Assembly (NCBI GenBank): GCA_017550765.1
Contig: JAFZOC010000219.1
Coordinates: forward strand, 1 to 5,826
Length of the DNA: 5,826 nt
Source: Oscillospiraceae bacterium
GTDB taxonomy: Bacteria > Bacillota_A > Clostridia > Oscillospirales > Oscillospiraceae
Direction of reading: 5' to 3'
The notes below the pieces were generated by a model, which ran no database searches, had not been told where the DNA came from, and worked only from the letters and a program-made list of their open reading frames with translations. Made by a program: the position numbers and the translations under genes. Below, in pieces: positions 1 to 5,584 of this stretch (position 1 is the first letter of the stretch; the number at the start of each line of letters is the position of its first letter).

Positions 1-1469
1 AGGAGCGCATGGGCGCCATGATCCGCGAGCGCAGCGACTGGTGCATCTCCCGTCAGCGCCGCTGGGGTTTGCCCATCCCGGTGTTTTACTGTGATGACTG
101 CGGCAAGCCTGTCTGCACCGAAGAGAGCATCGAGGCTGTGGCCCAACTCTTCGAAAAAGAGGGCAGCAACGCCTGGTTCGAGCGTGAAGCAGCCGAGCTT
201 CTGCCGGAAGGCTTCACCTGCCCGCACTGCGGCGGGAAGCACTTCACCCAGGAGACCGACACGCTGGACGGCTGGTTCGACTCCGGCTCCACCCACTTCG
301 CCGCCATGAAGCGGGATCAGGGCTTCTGGCCCTCCTCCATGTATATCGAGGGCGGCGACCAGTATCGCGGCTGGTTCCAGTCCTCCCTGCTGGTGGCCGT
401 GGGCGCCCTGGGCAAGGGCTCGCCTTACCGGGAGTGCCTGACCCACGGCTGGACCGTGGACGGCGAGGGCAAGGCCATGCACAAGTCTCTGGGCAACGGC
501 GTGGATCCCGCGGAGCTGATCCGGGACTTCGGCGCCGACATGATCCGCCTCTGGGCCGGCTCCGCCGACTACCATGTGGATGTGCGCTGCTCCAAGGAGA
601 TCTTCAAGCAGCTCAGCCAGAACTACCTGAAGTTCCGCAACACCGCCCGCTACTGCCTGGGCAACCTGGACGGCTTCGATCCCGACGACCTGGTCAAGCC
701 CGAGCAGATGCTGGAGCTGGACCGCTGGGCCGTCACCAAGCTCAACGAACTGATCCGCCGGGTGGCCGCCGCCTATGAGGCCTACGAGTTCCACGTGGTC
801 TCCCACGCGATCAACGACTTCTGCGTGGTGGAACTGTCCAGCTTCTATCTGGACATCATCAAGGACCGGCTCTACTGCGAGGAGCGCAACGGTCTCAAGC
901 GCCGCAGCGCCCAGACCGCCCTCTACCTGATCCTGGACAGCATGACCCGCATGTTCGCCCCCATCCTGGCCTTCACCTGCGATGAGATCTGGCAGGCCAT
1001 GCCTCACCGGGCGGAAGACGACCGGCGCAATGTGGTGCTCAACACCATGAACGCCCCCTTCGACGCCTACGCGCTGGACGCCGGGGCCATGGCCCGCTGG
1101 GATCGGCTGATCGCGCTGCGCAACGACGTCAATGTCGTCCTGGAGAACGCCCGCGCCGACAAGCGCATCGGCAAGTCTCTGGAGGCCGCCGTGTCTCTGC
1201 ACACGGAGGACGACAGCTCCCGCGAGCTGGTGGACAGCCTCTCCGATATGGATCTGGCGGAGCTGTTCATCGTCTCGGAATGCCTCATCCGCCCGGACGA
1301 GGACCGTGCCGACGCCGTCTCCGGCGGCAGCGGGCAGTATCCCGGGCTGCGGATCTCGGTGGCGGAGGCCCCCGGGACCAAGTGCCCGCGCTGCTGGCGG
1401 CACTCCGTGGACGCAGATCCTGTCACAGAACTTTGCCCGAGATGCGCGGCAGTAGTTGCAAAACTCTGA
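1..1469 (+). CDS. ileS: Isoleucyl-tRNA synthetase, C-terminal half (5' truncated by window edge)
   Basis: Charges tRNA-Ile with isoleucine in the cytoplasm. The frame is open from the first base, so the start and the HIGH-motif half of the catalytic domain lie outside the window; about 488 residues of the usual 900-940 are present. Counting from the Met at base 9, visible marks are the WCISRQRRWG motif (11-20), a CxxC pair at 28/31 and another at 71/74 typical of the zinc-binding insert, DGWFDSGSTH (87-96), GGDQYRGWFQSSL (115-127), and the KMSKS-loop equivalent KAMHKS (155-160) followed by LGN. The tRNA anticodon-binding helical domain follows. The C-terminal zinc finger is formed by C459xxC462 and C476xxC479, as in the ordinary bacterial (type 1) enzyme. 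The KMSKS loop has His in place of the first Ser; I recall this variant from clostridial IleRS, so it probably is not a defect. The stop is TGA at 1467-1469. Identification is very secure. Confidence 0.98.
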   Translation, partial: ERMGAMIRERSDWCISRQRRWGLPIPVFYCDDCGKPVCTEESIEAVAQLFEKEGSNAWFEREAAELLPEGFTCPHCGGKHFTQETDTLDGWFDSGSTHFAAMKRDQGFWPSSMYIEGGDQYRGWFQSSLLVAVGALGKGSPYRECLTHGWTVDGEGKAMHKSLGNGVDPAELIRDFGADMIRLWAGSADYHVDVRCSKEIFKQLSQNYLKFRNTARYCLGNLDGFDPDDLVKPEQMLELDRWAVTKLNELIRRVAAAYEAYEFHVVSHAINDFCVVELSSFYLDIIKDRLYCEERNGLKRRSAQTALYLILDSMTRMFAPILAFTCDEIWQAMPHRAEDDRRNVVLNTMNAPFDAYALDAGAMARWDRLIALRNDVNVVLENARADKRIGKSLEAAVSLHTEDDSSRELVDSLSDMDLAELFIVSECLIRPDEDRADAVSGGSGQYPGLRISVAEAPGTKCPRCWRHSVDADPVTELCPRCAAVVAKL

Positions 1470-1484
1470 AAAATAGGGTAGAAT
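1456..1484 (+). promoter_or_regulatory. Candidate sigma-A promoter for lspA, overlapping the ileS stop
   Basis: TTGCAA at 1456-1461 (4 of 6 matches to the -35 consensus) is separated by exactly 17 bp from TAGAAT at 1479-1484 (5 of 6 to the -10 consensus). It sits in the most AT-rich stretch near the gene junction, in otherwise GC-rich DNA. It would give lspA a leader of about 60 nt. That leader contains a small hairpin (GCCGC at 1520-1524 pairing with GCGGC at 1532-1536) just before the ribosome binding site. No terminator is seen between ileS and lspA, so read-through from ileS is also likely. Confidence 0.5.
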
Positions 1485-1551
1485 AGATAAGAGCACCCAA
1501 ATCAGCGCAGGAACAGCGCGCCGCGCCCCTTGCGGCAGATAGGAGAAAGAT

Positions 1552-2607
1552 ATGCTGTATGCGATCGTAGCCATGCTGGTCATCATCCTGGACCAGTGGG
1601 TCAAGTTGTACGTCTCCACTTCCCCGGCGGTCACAGCCGAGGGGGTATCCCTGATCCCCGGCGTCCTCCGTCTGATGAACGTGAAGAACGATGGCGCTGC
1701 CTTCGGTTTCCTGAGCGGCAGCAACGCCACCATCTGGTTCATCGTCATCGCGGGCGTGTTCACCGTGCTGGTGATCCTGGCGCTGGCCACCCGCTTCATC
1801 AACGGGCCCGTAGCCCGCTGGGCCATCGTGCTGGTCACCGCCGGCGGGATCTCCAACTGCATGGACCGGGTGATCAACTTCCGCCCCACCGGCTATGTGC
1901 AGGACATGTTCCAGTTCGAGTTCGCGCCCTGGTTCCCGGTCTTCAATGTGGCCGACGTCTTCATCACCGTCTTTGCCATCGTGTTCATCCTCGCCATCCT
2001 CTTCGGGCGTGACCGCAAGAGCGATGAGGACGAGCTCGTAGACGACGAAGAGGAAGAGGACGAGCCTCTGGACGTGGAAGAGGAAGAGGAGGAGGAAGAG
2101 GTCGCGCCTCGCCGTGGCCGCAAGTCCGCCCGCCGGAAGGCCGCCGCGATCGAAGACGAGGACGAAGAAGAAGTCGCCAGGCCAAGCCGCAGCAGCAGGA
2201 AGGCCCGCCAGGCCAAGTACGACGCCGAGTACGAGGCTTACAAGGCCGCGCAGCTCGCCGCCGCCCAGCAGGAGGAGGCGCCCGCCCCCGCGCCGGTCGT
2301 GGAAGAAGCTCCGCAGCCCGCGGAGCCCGCTGCCCAGCCCGCCGATCCCTTCGCCGAGTGGGAACGCGCCAATGCGGCCAAGAAGCCTGCCAAGGTCGTG
2401 GCGCCCGTCGAGCCCGCCAAGCCTGTGGCCCCTGCCCAGCCCGCCAAGCCCGACCGGAGCTCCCTGGCTGCCGACCCGCAGTACACGGAGCCCGCCAAGC
2501 CCGCGGCCCCTGCCCGTCCCGCCTCCCGCCCCGCGGCCAAGCCCGCGCCGGTGGAAGAGCCGGAGGAGAGCTTCTCCCTGGACGACATCCTGGCAGAGTT
2601 CAAGTAA
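1552..2607 (+). CDS. lspA: Lipoprotein signal peptidase (signal peptidase II) with long charged C-terminal tail
   Basis: An inner-membrane aspartyl protease that removes the signal peptide from diacylglyceryl-modified prolipoproteins. The 351 residues are about twice the family's usual 150-170. Residues 1-152 are a complete LspA: TM1 about 2-21 with D14 in DQWVKLY; the NDGAAFGF motif (46-53); TM2 about 60-80; TM3 about 87-104 running into GGISNCMDRV, with N102 and putative catalytic D105; and FNVADVFI (131-138) with the second catalytic Asp, D135, at the start of TM4 (about 135-152). Residues 153-351 are an added low-complexity tail: an acidic run (157-184, almost all E/D), basic patches (187-196, 208-223), a second acidic run (201-207), a short helix-like stretch (223-242), a Pro/Ala/Lys/Glu linker (243-338) and a final SLDDILAEFK. 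LspA's four-helix topology puts this tail in the cytoplasm. The start is supported by AGGAG at 1541-1545, 6 nt upstream. The enzyme identity is secure; the tail's role is unknown. Confidence 0.95.
   Translation: MLYAIVAMLVIILDQWVKLYVSTSPAVTAEGVSLIPGVLRLMNVKNDGAAFGFLSGSNATIWFIVIAGVFTVLVILALATRFINGPVARWAIVLVTAGGISNCMDRVINFRPTGYVQDMFQFEFAPWFPVFNVADVFITVFAIVFILAILFGRDRKSDEDELVDDEEEEDEPLDVEEEEEEEEVAPRRGRKSARRKAAAIEDEDEEEVARPSRSSRKARQAKYDAEYEAYKAAQLAAAQQEEAPAPAPVVEEAPQPAEPAAQPADPFAEWERANAAKKPAKVVAPVEPAKPVAPAQPAKPDRSSLAADPQYTEPAKPAAPARPASRPAAKPAPVEEPEESFSLDDILAEFK
2410..2515 (+). repeat. Short direct repeats encoding Pro-Ala-Lys-Pro units in the LspA tail
   Basis: The 13-mer AGCCCGCCAAGCC occurs at 2411-2423, 2438-2450 and 2489-2501, and a degenerate form lies near 2385-2397. 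A longer pair, 2410-2437 and 2488-2515, matches at 26 of 28 positions by eye; both differences are C/T transitions. The units keep the reading frame and encode EPAKP(V/A)APA. This is the kind of sequence that grows and shrinks by slippage or recombination, so tail length probably varies among relatives. Confidence 0.75.
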
Positions 2608-2610
2608 AGA

Positions 2611-3534
2611 ATGGAAGAAGAGATCCTTTGGATCCAGACCGAGGAGAGCGGCGAGCGTATCGACGCTCTCCTTGCGCGTTCTGTGCCCGATCTGACCCGC
2701 AGCGCCGCCCAGCGGCTGCTGGAGGAGGGGCGGGTGCTGCTCGCCGGTCAGCCGGTGAAAAAGAACTACAAGTGCGCCTTGGGCGACTGTTTCCAGGTCT
2801 CTCTCCCGGAGCCGGAGGATGTGGACCTCATCCCCCAGGACATCCCTCTGGCCGTGGTCTATGAGGACGCGGACCTGATCGTAGTGGACAAGCCCCGGGG
2901 CCTGGTGGTCCACCCCGCCCCCGGGCACCCGGACGGGACTCTGGTGAACGCCCTGCTCTTCCACTGTGGGGACAGCCTCTCCGGCATCGGCGGGGAAAAA
3001 CGCCCCGGCATCGTCCATCGCATCGACAAGGATACCTCCGGGCTGCTGATCGTGGCCAAGAACGACTTCGCCCATCAGGCGCTGTCGGCGCAGCTGGCGG
3101 ACCGGAGCCTCTCCCGGACCTACGAGGCTGTGGCCCGGGGCAGTTTCCGGGAGGACAGCGGGACCGTGGACCGGCCCATCGGCCGCCATCCCACGGACCG
3201 CAAGCGCATGGCCGTCATCGAGCGCGGCGGCCGCCCCGCCGTGACCCACTGGCAGGTCCTGGCGCGATACAAGGGCTATGCGCACATCCGCTGCAAGCTG
3301 GAGACCGGGCGCACCCATCAGATCCGGGTCCACATGGCCAGTATCGGCCATCCGCTCCTGGGCGACGGCGTCTACGGCGCCCCCTCCCCGGACAGGGGCC
3401 TGGCAGGCCAGTGTCTCCACGCCCGGAGACTGCAGTTCATCCATCCCCGCAGCGGCGAGCGCGTGGAGCTGGAGACGCCGCTGCCGCCCTACTTCCTCGA
3501 GGTCCTGTCCAAACTGGGGCCGCAGATCGCATAG
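2611..3534 (+). CDS. rluD: RluA-family 23S rRNA pseudouridine synthase with S4 domain (RluD/YlyB type)
   Basis: Converts specific uridines to pseudouridine, most likely in large-subunit rRNA, in the cytoplasm. The 307-residue length is normal for the family. The N-terminal S4 RNA-binding domain spans about residues 14-75 (SGERIDALLA through the K-rich loop to FQVSLPEPE). The catalytic domain starts with DLIVVDKPRGLVVHP (88-102) and contains the signature HRIDKDTSGLL (136-146), in which D139 is the expected nucleophile. It ends with the GRTHQIRVH motif (233-241) and HPLLGDGVYG (247-256). The start lies 3 nt after the lspA stop, with no good Shine-Dalgarno sequence, so it is probably translationally coupled to lspA. 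The same neighbours (ileS, lspA and this family, YlyB) occur in Bacillus. RluD is the closest named type, but the exact uridine target cannot be told from sequence. Confidence 0.93.
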   Translation: MEEEILWIQTEESGERIDALLARSVPDLTRSAAQRLLEEGRVLLAGQPVKKNYKCALGDCFQVSLPEPEDVDLIPQDIPLAVVYEDADLIVVDKPRGLVVHPAPGHPDGTLVNALLFHCGDSLSGIGGEKRPGIVHRIDKDTSGLLIVAKNDFAHQALSAQLADRSLSRTYEAVARGSFREDSGTVDRPIGRHPTDRKRMAVIERGGRPAVTHWQVLARYKGYAHIRCKLETGRTHQIRVHMASIGHPLLGDGVYGAPSPDRGLAGQCLHARRLQFIHPRSGERVELETPLPPYFLEVLSKLGPQIA

Positions 3535-3602
3535 GCCCTGTCCCCTGTCGGCCGCCCGCTGCGGCCCTCGTATCCATATCCAGATCTGAAAGGAGCATCT
3601 CT

Positions 3603-3803
3603 ATGAACGCGAAAAAGATCGGCGGGCTGATCCTCGCCCTGGCCCTCATCATCGGCGGCGTCGTCCTGACCGTCAAACTGCTCTCCGGCGCCTTTGCTCT
3701 GGTGCACGGCGCCCTCGACACCATCCTGGGCATCGTGTTGATCCTGGCCCTTGTGGCCATCGTGATCTGGATGTTCCGCTTCGCCAAGAACGCAAAAAAA
3801 TGA
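3603..3803 (+). CDS. Small two-helix membrane protein, function unknown
   Basis: A 66-residue protein I do not recognise. The start is well supported: AAGGAG at 3590-3595 lies 7 nt before ATG. It has a short basic N-terminus (MNAKK), a first hydrophobic helix at about 6-27, a small loop (about 28-38, SGAFALVHGAL) and a second helix at about 39-59, ending in a basic tail (FRFAKNAKK). Positive charge at both ends suggests a hairpin in the membrane with both termini in the cytoplasm. There is no signal peptidase site, lipobox or catalytic motif. The 68-nt gap after the pseudouridine synthase shows no clear promoter or terminator. Its stop overlaps the start of the downstream acetyltransferase (ATGA), so the two are translated as a pair and may work together. 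The last codons, GCA AAA AAA TGA, form a potential slippery site described separately. Confidence 0.8.
   Translation: MNAKKIGGLILALALIIGGVVLTVKLLSGAFALVHGALDTILGIVLILALVAIVIWMFRFAKNAKK
3794..3800 (+). other. A7 run at ATGA overlap: candidate -1 frameshift or transcriptional slippage site
   Basis: Seven consecutive A residues lie directly before TGA. In the frame of the small membrane protein they read as A AAA AAA, the X XXY YYZ form of a -1 slippery heptamer. A one-base backward slip makes the next codon ATG at 3800, which is the first codon of the acetyltransferase frame, so a slip would give an in-frame fusion of membrane hairpin and enzyme. Two short possible stems follow: 3817-3820 with 3827-3830, and 3831-3835 with 3847-3851. 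They are weak and start about 16 nt away. Ordinary translational coupling explains the overlap equally well. Confidence 0.35.
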
Positions 3804-4327
3804 AGGCTGAAGAACTGCGGCTTGTCCCGCCCTCCGAGGAACTGCTGGAGGAAGTGCGTGCCTACCGCGAAGACTTTCTGGCCGCAGACAGTTCCATGGA
3901 CGGCGCCGGTCCCCTGCGCCGCTTCGAGGACCCGGCGGAATGGCTGGCCGCCGTGCGCAGCTTCGCCGACCCCGCCACCGTGCCGGCGGGGAAGGTCCAG
4001 GCCACAGCGCTCCTCTGCGTCCGGGACGGCCGGATCCTGGGCATGATCCAGATCCGGCATGCCTTGAACGAGTATCTGGAGCGATACGCCGGGCACATCG
4101 GCTACTCCGTGCGGCCCAGCGAGCGCAGAAAAGGCGTTGCCAAGTGGATGCTGGGCGCCGCTCTGCCCTTCTGTCGGCAGATCGGCCTCAGGCGGGTCAT
4201 GATCGCCTGTGAGCCTTGGAACGAGGGCAGCCGCCGCACCATCCTGGCAAACGGCGGCGTCTACGAAAAGACCGTCCACGAGCCCGGGGAGGACATCGAC
4301 CTGGAGCAATACTGGATCGAATTATAA
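3800..4327 (+). CDS. GNAT-family N-acetyltransferase
   Basis: Predicted to move an acetyl group from acetyl-CoA to an unknown amine. The 175-residue length is typical of GNAT enzymes. The core runs from VQATALLCVRDGRILGMIQIRHALN (about 66-90, strands 2 and 3) to motif A, GHIGYSVRPSERRKGVAKWML (98-118), where RRKGVA is the Q/RxxGxG/A loop that binds the pyrophosphate of CoA. After helix 3 come the motif B strand RRVMIACEPWN (131-141) and the helix GSRRTILANGGVYEKT (143-158). The pattern resembles a group of poorly characterised predicted acetyltransferases; ribosomal-protein N-terminal acetylation and small-molecule modification are both possible and cannot be distinguished here. No Shine-Dalgarno sequence precedes the start, which overlaps the upstream stop by ATGA, so translation is probably coupled. 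A strong hairpin begins at its stop codon. Confidence 0.9.
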   Translation: MKAEELRLVPPSEELLEEVRAYREDFLAADSSMDGAGPLRRFEDPAEWLAAVRSFADPATVPAGKVQATALLCVRDGRILGMIQIRHALNEYLERYAGHIGYSVRPSERRKGVAKWMLGAALPFCRQIGLRRVMIACEPWNEGSRRTILANGGVYEKTVHEPGEDIDLEQYWIEL

Positions 4328-4374
4328 GAAGGTCCCCGGAGGAAAACGCACTGTTTTCCTCCGGGGACCTTCTT
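4326..4374. terminator. Bidirectional intrinsic terminator between convergent genes
   Basis: A perfect 22-bp inverted repeat: 4326-4347 pairs with 4353-4374 around the 5-nt loop GCACT. The stem holds the GC-rich core GGTCCCCGGAGG and is flanked by AA at its base and TT at its end. On the plus strand it is followed by T-rich sequence (TTCTTTACGATCTTTT). On the minus strand the stem runs into TTCTTATAATTC. It begins within the acetyltransferase stop codon and ends 17 nt from the rubrerythrin stop, so one hairpin can end transcription from both sides. Confidence 0.9.
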
Positions 4375-4390
4375 TACGATCTTTTATCAC

Positions 4391-4930
4391 TCAGTAGTTC
4401 TCTTTGCGGACCTCGAAATAGGCCTGGGGATGGTCGCAGACCGGGCACTTCTCGGGGGGCTTGGTGCCGACGACCAGGTGGCCGCAGTTGCGGCACTCCC
4501 AGACGACCACGCCGCTCTTCTCGAACTGGGTCGCGGTCTCCACATTGGCCAGGAGCCTGCGATAGCGCTCCTCGTGGGCCTTCTCGATGGCGGCCACGCC
4601 GCGGAACTTGGCGGCGAGCTCCGGGAAGCCCTCCTCCTCGGCCTCGCGGGCCATGCGCTCATACATATCGGTCCACTCGAAATTCTCGCCCTCGGCAGCG
4701 TGGAGCAGGTTCTCCTCCACCGTGCCCAGCTCGCCCAGCTCCTTGAACCAGAGCTTGGCGTGCTCTTTCTCGTTGTCTGCGGTGAGCAGGAAGAGCGCCG
4801 CGATCTGCTCGTAGCCGGCCTTCTTCGCCACGGAGGCGTAGTAGGTGTACTTGTTGCGCGCCTGGGACTCGCCCGCGAAGGCCTCCCAGAGGTTGCGCTC
4901 GGTCTTGGTGCCTGCGTATTTGTTCGCCAT
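4391..4930 (-). CDS. rbr: Rubrerythrin (ferritin-like diiron domain plus rubredoxin domain)
   Basis: A cytoplasmic non-heme iron peroxidase that reduces hydrogen peroxide and protects anaerobes from oxidative stress. It has 179 residues, close to the usual length of about 190. The N-terminal four-helix ferritin-like domain (about 1-138) shows [10 protein letters not shown] with E21, a first ExxH at E54-H57 (NEKEHAK), glutamates E96/E99, and a second ExxH at E116-H119 (IEKAHEERY), in the order expected for diiron ligands. The C-terminal rubredoxin-like domain has C146xxC149G and C162xxC165 for the FeS4 iron. I chose the ATG at 4930 because AAGGAGG (4939-4945) lies 8 nt upstream and the protein then begins in family style ([14 protein letters not shown]). 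An in-frame ATG at 4984 lies upstream of the predicted transcription start and is unlikely. It is a single-gene unit with its own promoter, ending at the shared terminator. Confidence 0.96.
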   Translation of the reverse strand: MANKYAGTKTERNLWEAFAGESQARNKYTYYASVAKKAGYEQIAALFLLTADNEKEHAKLWFKELGELGTVEENLLHAAEGENFEWTDMYERMAREAEEEGFPELAAKFRGVAAIEKAHEERYRRLLANVETATQFEKSGVVVWECRNCGHLVVGTKPPEKCPVCDHPQAYFEVRKENY

Positions 4931-4966
4931 GGAAACGTCCTCCTTCAAGAGAGTATTTGCAGTATT

Positions 4967-4994
4967 ACTATACCACTTTTCCACATCCCGTCAA
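4967..4994 (-). promoter_or_regulatory. Strong extended -10 promoter for rubrerythrin
   Basis: On the minus strand TTGACG (4989-4994) and TATAGT (4967-4972) each match the sigma-A consensus at 5 of 6 positions. They are 16 bp apart, and TG lies one base before the -10 (TGGTATAGT), making an extended -10. Transcription should start near 4960, leaving a leader of about 30 nt that contains the AAGGAGG site. The 9-nt odd palindrome AGTAATACT (4961-4969) overlaps the -10, and AGTATT recurs on the plus strand at 4952-4957 and 4961-4966. These could form an operator, but they do not match the PerR box I know. Confidence 0.85.
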
Positions 4995-5251
4995 CAAATA
5001 TTCGCTCAGCATCTTTTGCCCGAGCCCCACGTCCCGGGCCGGACATATACACCGCCCCGCCTCGGTCCCGAGGGGGGCTTCATCCGTCTGATGCCCTTAT
5101 CCGTCAGGATGACTCAAAGAGTCCCTGAAGCAGGACGGCGTCACGCGAGGCGACGTCCGCCGGAGATGCTCTGCGGGTCGCCAAAGACGCCAGCGGAGCG
5201 TGGCGACAGTCCGACCGGGATGCACCGCGCCGTTCTGTCGGTCGAGAGGAT
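4995..5251. other. GC-rich structured intergenic region between rRNA terminator and rubrerythrin promoter
   Basis: About 260 nt with no gene I can support. It contains two good hairpins. At 5054-5078 a 10-bp stem with one bulged G (GCCCC-g-CCTCG pairing with CGAGGGGGGC) closes on the loop GTCC. At 5104-5128 TCAGG plus GACTC pair with GAGTC plus CCTGA around AAA, with a 2-nt bulge. ATCCGTC is repeated directly at 5082-5088 and 5099-5105. Further 6-bp inverted repeats lie at about 5178-5206 and 5204-5242. Neither hairpin is followed by a T-run. Short frames exist on the minus strand, for example [14 protein letters not shown] at 4968-5012, but they overlap the promoter and lack ribosome binding sites. 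It may be an upstream regulatory region or a dispersed noncoding element. Confidence 0.5.
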
Positions 5252-5287
5252 AAAAAGAAAGAAGGACCGCTTTCGCGATCCTTCTTT
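5252..5287 (-). terminator. Intrinsic terminator of the rRNA operon
   Basis: In minus-strand RNA, 5275-5287 pairs with 5258-5270 to give a 13-bp stem with a single G-U wobble. It closes on GAAA, a stable GNRA tetraloop, and runs into CUUUUU (5257-5252). The stem begins 4 nt after the predicted 3' end of 5S rRNA, the expected place for an rrn terminator. Confidence 0.9.
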
Positions 5288-5291
5288 TTGT

Positions 5292-5407
<116 letters not shown>

Positions 5408-5584
5408 TCGGTCGAGAAAACTCCTTTTCACGCTGTATCGCTCTCGCGTACATCCGCTCCATTGCGTTCTCTCTTCCTTTTTCCGGTCCATGCCCGCTTT
5501 CGCGGACCTTGGATCGAAGATCAAGGAACATCTCTGTACCCTGAAAACTGAACAGAGGAGGCAAGGCGACCTGCTAGATATTTG
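5408..5584 (-). other. 23S-5S internal transcribed spacer
   Basis: A 177-nt spacer with no tRNA. On the minus strand it contains CTGTTCAGTTTTCAGGGTAC, similar to a motif commonly seen flanking rRNA genes in Bacillota, where it pairs with matching sequence on the far side of 23S for processing. Within the window CTCTGT (5532-5537) and ACAGAG (5552-5557) form a short inverted repeat around it. Two further possible stems are GCGG/CCGC on a GAAA loop at 5493-5505 and CCTTGGATC-GAA-GATCAAGG with one bulge at 5507-5526. These probably guide precursor cleavage. Confidence 0.75.

Noticed and set aside
2029..2607. LspA tail as a separate gene fused by a frameshift or assembly error
   Set aside because: The frame is continuous from the protease domain, with no internal ribosome binding site and ATG of its own. 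The next gene begins normally 3 nt after the tail's stop.
1423..3444. A 673-residue open frame on the minus strand
   Set aside because: It lies antisense to lspA and the pseudouridine synthase, both of which have full family motifs. Its Gly/Arg/Leu-rich composition is the usual shadow of GC-rich coding DNA; no ribosome binding site or motif was seen.
3437..4309. A 290-residue open frame on the minus strand
   Set aside because: It is antisense to three plus-strand genes with better support, with no recognisable domain.
4931..4984. An 18-residue N-terminal extension of rubrerythrin from the in-frame ATG at 4984
   Set aside because: That ATG lies between the -35 and -10 boxes, upstream of the expected transcript start. 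The internal ATG at 4930 has a near-perfect AAGGAGG site and a family-typical N-terminus.
4391..4984. PerR-regulated rubrerythrin
   Set aside because: Peroxide control would fit the function, but no match to the PerR box (TTATAATnATTATAA) was found near the promoter; only a short AGTAATACT palindrome is present.
5003..5089. A possible minus-strand peptide of about 25 residues beginning MKPPSGPRRG
   Set aside because: There is no ribosome binding site, it overlaps the strong hairpin, and it has no support beyond being open.
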